From Vicia villosa (Eukaryota; Streptophyta; Magnoliopsida; Fabales; Fabaceae): DNA of 64,000 nt. Below are positions 13,199 through 23,435 of this stretch, in pieces (the stretch's first letter is position 1; every line of letters starts with the position of its first letter). Position numbers and translations under genes: made by a program. The DNA is taken from positions 124,001 through 188,000 of the forward strand of contig NW_026705576.1 in NCBI RefSeq assembly GCF_029867415.1. Direction: 5' to 3'. The notes under the pieces were generated by a model that worked only from the letters and a program-made list of their open reading frames with translations, made no database searches and was not told the origin of the DNA.

Positions 13199-13697
13199 CA
13201 CAAACACAAAAGTAGGATGAATAATAATACTACAAATAAGATTGATTTGTATAGATTTATGCACACAATATGAGATGTATAGCATGCTACTTCATGATTT
13301 TGAATACTAAAAGTTTACAGTTTCTAATTGAAGGGGAATTGGTGGGTTCAAATGTCATGAATGCAGTATTGATTTTAATTTTTCTTTGATACTTGAATAT
13401 ATATGAAATTGGAACTGAATATGAATAGAATGATGGTTATAGATTTAAATTACTACTTATCCCTCCCTTATAACTGTTGTGTGTGTTAAATGTATTTAAT
13501 TTAATCTATACAGGTTATTTATAATATTTTATTTGATGGATGTGTTACTCTTTTAAAAAGACTTTAAGTCAAAACTAATATTATAAGTAAATAGAAACTG
13601 AACAGTTAACCCACTTTCTGCATGTACCTAGTACTTGTTTCCTATTGCACTGAATAGAAGTTTAGCATTGCAACTGCCTGCGGTTAGGGTTCCGACA
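13199..13697. promoter_or_regulatory. Divergent promoter region between RepHel and B3-like copy 3
   Basis: The start codons of RepHel (13198, minus) and the third B3-like gene (13698, plus) lie back to back across 499 bp of AT-rich DNA, so both promoters and leaders must be here. A TTTATAATATTTTATTT stretch near 13516 is a candidate TATA for the plus gene. Specific sites are not assigned. Confidence 0.5.
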
Positions 13698-14805
13698 ATG
13701 GCATCTTCACACGGTGGTCCTTCTGTGCGTATTCCCTCTGATGATGAAAATGATTTCAGGTATGAGTAGATAATTTTATTTCACCATTGCTTTGCGGTAG
13801 AAAATAGGGTATACCGGTATACAAAATATGGTAGTGTGGTAATAACACTTAACAACATTTAGTGATGGGTGTAGTATCAATATAGCACAATGTTGTATTA
13901 TGTGTGGTATTGTCAAGAAATCAAATGTGACTGAATGACTATTGTTGGTTTTTATTGTTGGATTTCATATCCCGTCGTTGCTCGGCATATGACTATTGCT
14001 TAGTAAAGAATGCTTCATATGCGGTTTGTTTTTAATCCATATTTGATGTTGGAACAGCAATGATCAGGCAATGGAAATCATAGAAGATTTGGTAAAGGAA
14101 ACAGGGTACGATCCTAAGGTGGAAAGAAAACGCAGGAATAAACAGCGCAAAGTCACTGCTGATCGTGTTGTGACGAATGTTAATGTTGTCGCACAAAATA
14201 GCGCAATGGTTAACAGCAATCCCAATGCAGGACCTGTAAAGATAAAAGAGGAATCAACAGACATTGACACAAATGAAATCAAAGTTTCTGAAGTTGGTGA
14301 ACCAAGTGGATCAAAACAGGGTAAGAAACAAAAGGGTAAAGTGGTGAAAAAAGCAAAGGTCGGTACAGACATTACTGTAGACAGTTCTACAGGGGCTCAA
14401 AATTTTTTCTGGAACACCCATGTTACAAATGCTAAATCTACACAGCAGAATGTAATGGTAAGGAGATATTTGAATATTTGCAGCATGTTATTGAAAATGT
14501 AAATAGTATATATCGTTAATAGTTACCTTATTTCTTGTATGCAGCATTTCCCTAAGGAAATCGCCAAAAGATGCCTCCGTCGCTTTCAAGATGAAATCAA
14601 CCTGCTGGATGTGAGGACGAAGAACATTGTTACCTGTCAGGTTCACAAAGCTAACAGAAAAGGAATACCCCAGCCATATGAAAAGTACATGGCCCTGGGA
14701 TGGTACGAATTCGCCAAATCTCTTAACCTGCGTAATGGGGATACAATAGCATGGAGTATGCTGCGATTCTCTCCGTATATCTATGTGAAGGTTGAAAGAC
14801 AATGA
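13698..14805 (+). CDS. Helitron-borne B3-like DNA-binding protein (copy 3, 240 aa)
   Basis: Three exons: 13698-13759, 14058-14457, 14545-14805. GT-AG introns; total 723 nt. The N-terminal acidic tail (SDDEND) is followed by strongly basic runs (ERKRRNKQRK near residue 45; KQGKKQKGK further on), probable nuclear localisation signals. The last exon (residues 155-240) is the B3-like domain: HFPKEIAKRC, LGWYEFAKSL, LRNGDTIAW. It is divergent from RepHel across a shared 499-bp region, so co-expression is plausible. It ends 783 bp before the convergent RPA1-like gene. It is the longest of the three copies and has the clearest GW..F and NGD positions. Confidence 0.75.
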
Positions 14806-15587
14806 AGAAACTGCTGCTATTTGCAAACCGCGTACTATACCCGAATTTTAATGGTTACATTATATGTTGGGAATGTTATTTTGGTACATTGTGTTATATA
14901 TATTCTGCTACATGTTATTTTGTAAGCACTTTATCCAAAATGTGAACACAGTAATATTGTGACCACTGGAAGATCTAATCTATAATCGTTTTCAGGACAA
15001 ATTTTTTAAGTTCTCCTATTATATTCTATTAATCCACTCTGATATGCTGTTAGTTAAAATGAAATCTGTCCCATAATATTGTATCAACATTATAGTAAGA
15101 TCAGACATAAAATTATTTATTGATAGTTAACATAGTCAAATGTTAAAAGTCCTGGTGTTTGTTTGTGAGACACAATCCATGTTTTAGTTTACAATGCAAT
15201 AACAGAAAACTTAAATTCTGCTAAACCAAACAAACTGTTCTTTGCAACATCATTATTGTAACTAACATTAAAAATAATAAAAAAGGAGCACCGCGTTATA
15301 AGAGGTATAGTTAAAATGGAATGTTTGATATATGATCAAAAAGAATCAAAATAATTAATAATAGTATATATAATATGTAGTTCAATTTGAATCATTTGAA
15401 TATAATAAGACAAAGAAACCATTGATAATTCTTAAATCAAATTGAACATAACAGAAGCACATAGCCAGTATTCATGCACTAATTATTACAGAAAATGAAA
15501 TCACACACATGATTAAAAGCAAAGGAAACTAACATTCAGTTTTTGTAACAAACACCTAAGCAAAACACACACAAAATAAAAATATTC
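14806..15587. other. Convergent 3' region between B3-like copy 3 and RPA1-like gene
   Basis: About 780 bp, AT-rich, holding both 3' UTRs. No ORF or repeat recognised. Confidence 0.5.
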
Positions 15588-18122
15588 CTAATCAATCTTC
15601 TCCATTTTAATTATCTTCTTCAGCTTGTTTGATGACAGTTCCCCATCAATAGATTCACTTGATGCAGCAGGAAGATGTCTCTTACCACCAGGTGTAACAG
15701 CATCCGGCTTGTGTTCAGATGTAATTTCCAGGTCCTACAATGCCACGATGAAGACTATTAGTTAGGAATAGTGATATAAATGTAAGTCGATAAGTGTTAG
15801 TAATATTGATCTAAATGTAAGTAGGTAAGTGTGTTGCAGTGAGACTTACTGTAACCAATTCACAGTCTTCATTGGCATCTGTTTTAGCTTCATCAACACT
15901 CTCTTTAATCTATATATTGTTAAACACAGTTTTCAATATAACATAATCACAGGAAAAGCAAAAAAATGCATACACAGTTTAAAATTTCTACCTCCAGAGT
16001 ATCAGGTACGACAGTTTGGATTGGAATAGGTTCCTTGAGAATTTACCAAAGAAAAACAAAATCAGGCCAAAAATTGTTATAATATGAAGTCCTCTTTTAT
16101 AAAACAAATGTCAGTTTATTAGAGCTGACCTCATCTGTTCCCCATTTTTCCTTAAGTTGCTGGATAATAGGATCATTTTTTATAATCATAACGACGGAAC
16201 AGTTCTTCCAGCGTGGATGCCACTTAACCTTCATAGCCATTTCCAACTTCAACAACTGATCAAGTGCTAACGGAAAGTCCAATGGATCAGTAATTCCAGC
16301 CTATTTAAACAACTGGCCATATTAGTGTACACAGAGTATTGAAAAGTACATTCTAATTCGTATGCAGAATAAAAATATAACCTGAATCATAGTGTTACGA
16401 AGTTGCGATGCAGATAAACCCAACAGCATTTCACATTCTCTGTTCCAGAAGACAAAATTGCAGCTTTGGCCCCCGTGAGTAACCTCAATTTCAATCTTAT
16501 ACCTGAACATCATAAGAAGTCGTTCCGTTAAAAAAGCCGACAACATAGAAACATCAAAAACATGACAGAAACAACATCTATTAGGTGAGAACAACTAAAA
16601 CCTCAGGACTTCGGCCATGGTTTCATGACCAGATTCACACTCAAAGGGGGGGTTGTCCCCGCGCGCTATAGATTGACACATATGGCAGGCACGATAGAAC
16701 CATCCAAACGGAGATGCTACTAATAATTTTGTTGTAGCGACAGTAGCGCAAAATGTAACCTGGACAAATAGCCGCCAAAATCAGAAACATGTGACACACT
16801 AAACAATGAGGTTATAATTACGATAATATAGGAAAATAGAAAGACATACATCCGTAAGTTGAATAATCTCAGCAATAGGCAAAACAACAGCCTTAGAGAA
16901 CAATTTTTGGACAGGAGTGAGCTGTTGATTTTCAGAACTTTGGGAGGAATATTGGGAATTCCCTCCAAGTTGGTCAGACAGGGTTACCTTGCTCTCCTCA
17001 GGCATTCTGCAGAGCATGGATCATTTTCAAATTCATACATGAAAAAATAATTGCATAAAATGGATGACACTATCAACATACCTATCAATAAAGTCTTTCA
17101 TGATCGGAAAATCAGCATCAACACATAAAAGGCTCACATTGTAGGTGTTTGTCACAGACAGAGGATACTTTCCTGCAAATACAACATAACCTTGTCAATA
17201 TATTTATCACAGATTTTTTTCATTTAGTATCAATTTATAAAATAAGTCATGGAATAACCTTCTTCCTTCACTTTGGCATACTGAAGCAACACAACTGTAG
17301 GTAGTGATGCAGCAACCCTAACTTTGTTAAACTTGATGAACTGATCCGCGTATGATTCCCACAGAGTACAGTTCAACATGTTGTTGCTAAACCATGATCA
17401 CAACACATTAAGATATATAACATGATTCATATATGAGGCAGTTTAATGTATAAAAAAACAAACCTGTGATCACGCAACATCATGCTAATTTGCTGCTTCT
17501 TTGCACCTGACTCAGTCTGCGCATAACCAATACTATCCACCATTCCAATGACATCTGAAATAAATTTATTAATTTCACACGGCTATAATGCATCAAAACA
17601 TGAGACAATAAAAAAACCAAAAACCATACTCACGAATCAGAACATGTTTGTCAAACCTCCCTGTTATGATGTCTGAAAAACTTGTAAATAAAATCGATTT
17701 CGCGGGTATCTCATGTTTGTCTTCATCAAGAACAGATGTTCCAGCAGTAAACTTTATCATATATCTGTGTCCCGATGCCCTGAAGGCCAGAACATAAGGC
17801 ACCACCTTAAAATTAGATACAGTATAAGTATGGCCTAATAAGCATTTTTCGGTGAAAACCGACACATGCGGTGCTGGAACAACAGCATGAATATCATCTC
17901 CCTGCAGCAGAAACCAACAAATGATTCAAACTATACAAACATAGGTAAATGATAAACATACTGAAACACAAACAGGGTAATCACCAATTTGTCAACAAAG
18001 ATCATTTCAAAATGTTCCTTGCTGTTGGAGACAACTTTCCATCGGTGGTGAATCCTAACAACAATCTTCCAAAGCTCTTTTCCATCATTGATCTCTGCTA
18101 TTCTCTCAACAGGCCTTGACAT
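15588..18122 (-). CDS. Helitron-borne RPA1-like ssDNA-binding protein, 477 aa
   Basis: Twelve exons on the minus strand: 18122-17985, 17901-17634, 17554-17464, 17386-17259, 17172-17082, 17006-16850, 16759-16602, 16502-16382, 16300-16130, 16033-15992, 15909-15850, 15734-15588. All introns are GT-AG; total 1434 nt in frame. Order: OB fold A (opens MSRPVERIAEINDGKELWKI), OB fold B (VIGMVDSIG), then DBD-C-like region with a zinc-binding set near C270, C273, C286 and H290. The C-terminal tail is acidic then basic (NKLKKIIKM). Host RPA70 also has an N-terminal protein-interaction domain, absent here. RPA coats single-stranded DNA; in a Helitron it could protect the displaced strand. RPA1-like genes are known in plant Helitrons. 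Many exons give only moderate certainty on small exons 10 and 11. Confidence 0.85.
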
Positions 18123-18472
18123 GATAATGCAAATTCACACTGCACTGAATGATTACCGCAGAAGTTAGCAAGCATGGAAAGAGAAGAATGAAATTACTGA
18201 TAAATAGGCAAGCCATTTAAACACATAATTACTGCAATTGTGCAGTTTGGAACGTGGAGAGGCACAGAGTAATGGTCCTTACATAACTGCAGCAACATGA
18301 GAAGCTGTGAGGGTGAAACTTCCACAGCCATAACTGCCGCAGCCCACCATGCAGTTGAAGGATCAAAAATTCTGTAGTAACCACCAAAGCTGATGTGGAT
18401 CATTGAGAGAAGAGTTGCTGATGTGGACAGCCTAAGAAAGTCCCAAATGGTAGACTTTTCTTATATGATAGA
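18123..18472 (-). other. Helitron 5' end and RPA1-like leader
   Basis: 350 bp between the RPA1-like start codon and the inferred Helitron 5' terminus (TCTATCATATAAGAAAAG on the minus strand). It contains an open stretch at 18194-18403 without recognisable motifs, which I take as untranslated leader or promoter. Confidence 0.5.
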
Positions 18473-18695
18473 TTTAAATTTCAACACTTTGCATCCAAGA
18501 TGGATAATTGTGGCATTCACGTTTTGGTTAGCTAGTGAGAGTTTCACACGGATCACTAATGTTTCATGTAGATTGATGAGTTGATAATGTATTGACCATT
18601 GTTACTTTATAAATGGACGAAAAATATTCGTTGCTTAATTTTTTCATGAAATTGGTCATAAATAAAATAAAGAATAAAAAAATACATTATTTTAC

Positions 18696-19080
18696 CCCTC
18701 GATTTTCAATAAAACCGAGGTAATAAGTCATAATTTAAAAATAAAAATAAAAATAAAAGATTATAAAATGTAGTTGTTAGGATTCGAAGATGTGCCCTCT
18801 AAATACTTTGCTCCTCGGTTTTCAATAAAACCGAGATAATAGGTCATAAATTTTTTAAAAAAAAAATTAAGAAGTGATAAAATATAGTTGCTAGGATTTG
18901 AAGATGAGTCCTCTAAATACTTTATCTCTCGATTTTACTAAAAATCAAGGTAATAGTTCATCAAAAAATTTTAAAAAAAATTAAAAGGTGATAAAATGTA
19001 GTTGCTGGGATTCGAAGACAAGTCCTCTAAATACTTTATCCCTCGATTTCCAGCAAAACCGAGGGAACATATAATATTTT
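18696..19080. repeat. Subterminal tandem array of the CACTA element, about 3.4 copies of a 114-bp unit
   Basis: Units start near 18697, 18811, 18925 and 19040 (period about 114 bp). Each begins with a CCTCG(A/G)TTTTC...AACCGAG inverted pair and ends GAAGA...CCCTCTAAATACTTT. The last is partial. It forms the right arm of the element, with another CTCGATTTTTT unit next to the terminal repeat. It is a likely array of transposase-accessory binding sites, by analogy with En/Spm. Confidence 0.75.
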
Positions 19081-19207
19081 TAAATTTTTTTTTAAAATGT
19101 GACACATCTATGGTTTACACCTCGATTTTTTATTGGGTGAGGTGAAAGTTTCGTCATAAAATGTATTACTTGTAGTAGTGCTTAGACCTTAGTTTTATAC
19201 TGGGCTA

Positions 19208-21627
19208 TGTAACACCCTTTAAACCAATGACAATTTTATCTCATAAATCAAGGGTGTCACATGTATTACAAAATTACAACAAAATAAAACAAAACGACAT
19301 AATGCATCTGGTCATGTTCATAACACACATTTAATTAACACGTTTCATATGCATATCACAGCAGAATAATAAAGCGATACCAATCATTAGATCTAATAGC
19401 TTATAATCATGCATAATCGTTAGGCACTACGGCCACATCACATAATTCAACATAATCGAAATGTAAAGAGAGTAATACAATATCTCTCAACAACCATAAA
19501 CATGAATCAAACGATAACCCCCAAAGTGTTACATAACAAGAGCATGAGTTACATCTATACCTAAGAAAACGATAAACGGAAAATAAAGCTCCTCGGCTAA
19601 ATCCTCGAAAGCAACAGGCACCTCTACTCCTCGGTACCTGAGCGATGTCGTACAAAATATTATTTCAACAGAAGAGTGAGAATTCACATCATTATAGAAA
19701 TATATAATAATAAGCAATGTATAACAACATACAACAAACGAACTCATCACATTTCAAAAATACGTGTATTCAACACTTTTTAAAAACATTTCACCTGTTT
19801 ACATATACCACATAGCTCAATAGATTCAAGGTACCAAGTAATCAAATCACAAATATCAACAAAGTACCAAACCACACAATTAGCACATAAAACACACCAA
19901 TGCAATTCACATCGACACATGTGACTCCAATGCGACTTAATGCAAATGCATGTGGTACCAATGTTACCCTTAGCAGATTCCCCGAGTCCATCTCTCAGAC
20001 AGATAACCACCAAAAGCCCGTCCTCTAAGCTTTCAAACCAATTCTCTAAGTTTGGGATAAGTCACTAGTTTCCACGAAACTAACGAACATCGCCTCTTTC
20101 ACACCGAATTAATGCATGTGCAAATACCAAAAAACCATATGCAATTAAGACAATCTCCAAATCTTAATCATACAAGCATATATCCCACCATTCATCACAT
20201 ATGAATCACCTCACATTTGAACAAACATACACATCATGTTATCAATCACTCATGAAAACACATCCTTAGTACTTACCAATTCAACACATCACAATTAACA
20301 TGTAAAAAATAAGGTTCAACAATGTTAATCTTAACCAATTGCAATTCTCAACATACATGTACACACATGCATGCCATTTTTACACCTACGCATAATTCAT
20401 TTTCAAATGGTATACAACACATTTTACAAAACAATCACAGTTGTATTATCATCACAACAAGCAATAATTATCATGTATTTCATGTTGTCAAACACCAAAA
20501 CATACTTATACAACCACATACACAGGTATTCAATTAATTACCCACACTTAATTTCACCACTTGTATCAAATAGTGCAACAATTCATTAATAGAACATATA
20601 CACAATTGACTTCCCAGACATATTAGACATAAAAATATTAAGAAACCAACTCTATTATCTATACTATGTTATAATTCTATTCATTAGCTTTTCGATGCTT
20701 CAAACGGTTCAAAAGATATGACCAAAATGATTTTGCAATACAAACACTAGGGAGCTGACACGGCCACCTATGTTAGCTGACACGACCCGTGTCACTATGA
20801 ACCTAGAATTCTATTTTATTTCACTTTTCTGGCACCAAGATACAGAGGGATGACACGGCCACCTGTGTTAGCTGACACGGGCTGTGTCAAAACCCAGAAA
20901 ACCACATTTTTAACGTAATTTTGTGCGATTTTTCATGTTTTTTAACCTTTCAACAAACCTCAAACCCCAAGTTTTGACCTCCAACAATCCCAAAATATAT
21001 CATATCATAAGACACATGAATCAAGGAAGAAAAACACATTATAACACCATTACTCATCATATAGCATCAATAAAAACGTGGTTTAAACATTAATTTCATG
21101 TATTCTCATTCAAAACCTAAGCATCTCAAAAACTTAGAAATTGAAATACCCATTCTTAGTTCATTTATTCTACCCATTGCATACATCATATAAACCCATA
21201 ATCACATGAAAACCCAACCTTACCTTAGGATTTGAGCTTCTAGGGTTTACTTATCTTCTCTCTTTCTCTTCACTTCTCTTCTCTTCTTCTCTCTTTCACT
21301 TTCTCTTCTCCTATCCTCTTTTTCCTCTTTTCCTCTCTTTTCTTACTATCTTTTTATTATGTCATATTTTGTGAAACCCTTACTAACTCTTATTCTAAAT
21401 GAGCTTACTAATTAACACCTCCACTATTTCTCACACTAACTCAACATAGGCCTAATTAATTATTTTTCTCATTTTCACACTTACTAACCCAAAACACATA
21501 TAACACATATTAATTCAAATAATTCATATATTCACAAAATCACACAATTTAATTAATTACTATATCATATAATTAAATAAATAAATAATTAAGAAAATAA
21601 TTAATAAATGAAAATCGGGGTGTTACT
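19208..21627 (-). mobile_element. Solo LTR of a Tekay-like gypsy retrotransposon, 2420 bp
   Basis: Plus strand begins TGTAACACC and ends GGTGTTACT, flanked by GGCTA on both sides (19203-19207 and 21628-21632), a perfect 5-bp target duplication. No internal domain is present, so it is a solo LTR from LTR-LTR recombination. Strand: a purine-rich AGAGAAGAG tract (minus strand, 21235-21345) sits shortly after the GTAACACCCC end, the same layout as the plus-strand LTR start at 61031. The terminal dinucleotide on the minus strand is AG rather than TG, so the end is mutated. No coding capacity. Confidence 0.85.
20756..20890. repeat. GACACGG/CCGTGTC palindrome-type repeats in the solo LTR
   Basis: Two blocks (about 20756-20796 and 20848-20888) each pair TGACACGGCCACCTNTGTTAG with a downstream TGACACG...GTGTCA half. 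The same core recurs in the unrelated Athila element at 36344, 39101 and 45979. Confidence 0.7.
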
Positions 21628-21632
21628 GGCTA

Positions 21633-23435
21633 ACATATAACCTGTGAGATTTTAATACCAGGATAATCTGGAACCTTATCAAGATTTTAATATCGGGTTA
21701 AGCTTTAACCTAAACTTGGTTTTACCATTGGCTAACCAAGAACCTGCAAAAGCTTTTATCACGGGCCGAGTTTTAGAACCTAAACAAGGGTTTGATCATA
21801 CAATCCATAAACTAACATTTTTTACAAACAAACGACCCCTAATTGGATAAAATGTTCAACCAATGTAAAAATAAAAGTTCCTTGATGAAATTATAAATCT
21901 TCCATTCCGAAATTATAACTTCTCACTTGCGAAAAAGGCTTTCTTGAAAAGCACTTCGGTAAAAAACTTAGTGAGAGATAGTAAAATAAAAATTTAGAGA
22001 GAGAGCGAAGGAGAAGTATGAAATAAAACTCTGTTCTAGATGATTGGAAATGAGGAAATGCACATCTATTTATAGGCTAGAGGTTGTCTCAAAAAGAAAG
22101 TTGCTTTTAATGCATTTTAAGACTCGCCAATTGATTAATACCCTAAAATAATTTATTGTTAAGTTCAAAAAGGAAAAAAAAAGATATCTAGTGCTTTTGG
22201 ACTTGTTTTCGATTACGCTAGTCAGTAATGAGGATTCTCCTTCTTTTGAGTACTCGAGTGCTTTTGAACTTGTTTTCGAGGATATCGTAGTCGTTGGTGG
22301 TGCGGGGTGATCATATGATCCTCAATACTTGAATGGGGTTTAAAAGGTTTTTAAAGCGTCATTTTACCTCTTCTGTTGTTAACAACCTGAGACAAAATTA
22401 ATTTTACTTCCTATATCAATCTTATCAAAAAGCATTTTTGTTTCAATGTTTGATCAAGTCGACACGACTTTGTTCATTGACAATGATCTTGCATATTTGA
22501 TCGTTCATTCCTCTGAGTCACGAAGCTCAATGTTCTTCTTTTTCCCTTGTTCCCCCTTTCTATGGTTCCAAATCTAGTGAGCATTCGAGCTTGGTTGCCT
22601 GCTACATTGGACATGTATTTATTTTCTGTTACATCATATTTTAATCATGGTGACATGTTGATCCAGATATATTAGGGTCTGTTTTTGTTTTTGTTCATGT
22701 AGATGTTGACAAGTCTTTGACTAATGTGGGTCCTGCAATTGACTTGAGAGTGTTTAAAGGGAAATTGTGATATAAACACAGTAGAAAACAAAAATTTTCT
22801 TTAAGCCCATGCTTACGAATGATCATGACCAGTGATAGAAACAATTTCATATTTTAGGGACTAACACCTTTGACTCAGAATCAGATGAATGATCACAAGC
22901 GTTGAACAAAGAACAACACCTTTAGTCCCTTCACACGAACAAAATGCCTTAAATCTCAATGTTGAACAAATTTTTTTTATAATTCAGAGAAGCTTTCTTA
23001 TAACTCAAGTTAGATTGTTCAGATAGATATTATTAATTGAGGTAGTTAGTAATTAAGATAGTTAACCTTAACCAGTGAGGGAGTTAACATAATTAACATT
23101 AATTGATTTTGGTTATGCTTAATTTCAAACCTCTGGTTTTAGCATAATACATTGTCTAGTTTTTCTTTACTTTGCACTAACAACTACAATGAGAGAGGTC
23201 TAAATCACCCACATTAACCCATTACATTGCTACAATCAATATGAGATTTTTTTATAGATTAATAATTGGTGCCATATCTTACTTTATTCAATAGTGATAC
23301 TCATTGATCAAGTGAAAACAAACCTACACATATTACAACCCCTACTTATGGATCATAGAACTAATTTATAACTATATCTAAATATATTAAATTGGTGTAT
23401 ATTGTATAATCAAGGTGAGATAAAAAAATGTCACC
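21633..23435. other. Unassigned DNA, partly LTR-like, upstream of the MFS gene's 3' end
   Basis: The first about 450 bp may continue the minus-strand LTR that starts at 3560, once the nested CACTA and solo LTR are removed; a TATAAATAG on the minus strand near 22066-22074 fits an LTR promoter. A run complementary to AAAGGGGGAACAAGGG at about 22544-22560 resembles a polypurine tract on the minus strand. The remainder (22600-23435) holds nothing I recognise except the 3' UTR of the gene ending at 23436. Confidence 0.3.

Larger units (their letters stand above)
4751..18472 (-). mobile_element. Helitron, apparently complete and autonomous, 13,722 bp
   Basis: The 3' end (low coordinates, minus strand) is CTAG (plus strand 4751-4754), preceded by a 9-bp perfect hairpin (4761-4780) about 6 nt inside, the hallmark of plant Helitron termini. 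The best 5' end is TCTATCATATAAGAAAAG reading down from 18472. The flanks are A on the 5' side and T on the 3' side, as expected for insertion between A and T without target duplication. Inside are an intact Rep/helicase gene, an RPA1-like gene and three B3-like genes. Gene order on the plus strand: B3 (+), B3 (+), RepHel (-), B3 (+), RPA1 (-). The 3' end is very secure; the exact 5' base is inferred from pattern. Confidence 0.85.
4071..19181. mobile_element. CACTA (En/Spm-type) DNA transposon, non-autonomous, interrupted by a Helitron
   Basis: The left end reads CACTACTACAAATAG at 4071 and the right end reads CTTGTAGTAGTG ending at 19181, so they are inverted repeats of about 11-13 bp. Both flanks are CTT (4068-4070 and 19182-19184), the 3-bp target duplication expected for CACTA elements. 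Removing the nested Helitron (4751-18472) leaves about 1.39 kb with no transposase, so this is a deletion derivative moved by a partner elsewhere. Subterminal regions are rich in CTCGATTTT / AACCGAGG units, which in this superfamily typically bind the accessory TNPA-like protein. CACTA identity is strong from ends plus TSD; the internal history is inference. Confidence 0.85.

Noticed and set aside
18194..18403. Open stretch upstream of the RPA1-like gene as an extra exon
   Set aside because: No splice-consistent in-frame join to the RPA1-like start and no RPA70N-like residues.
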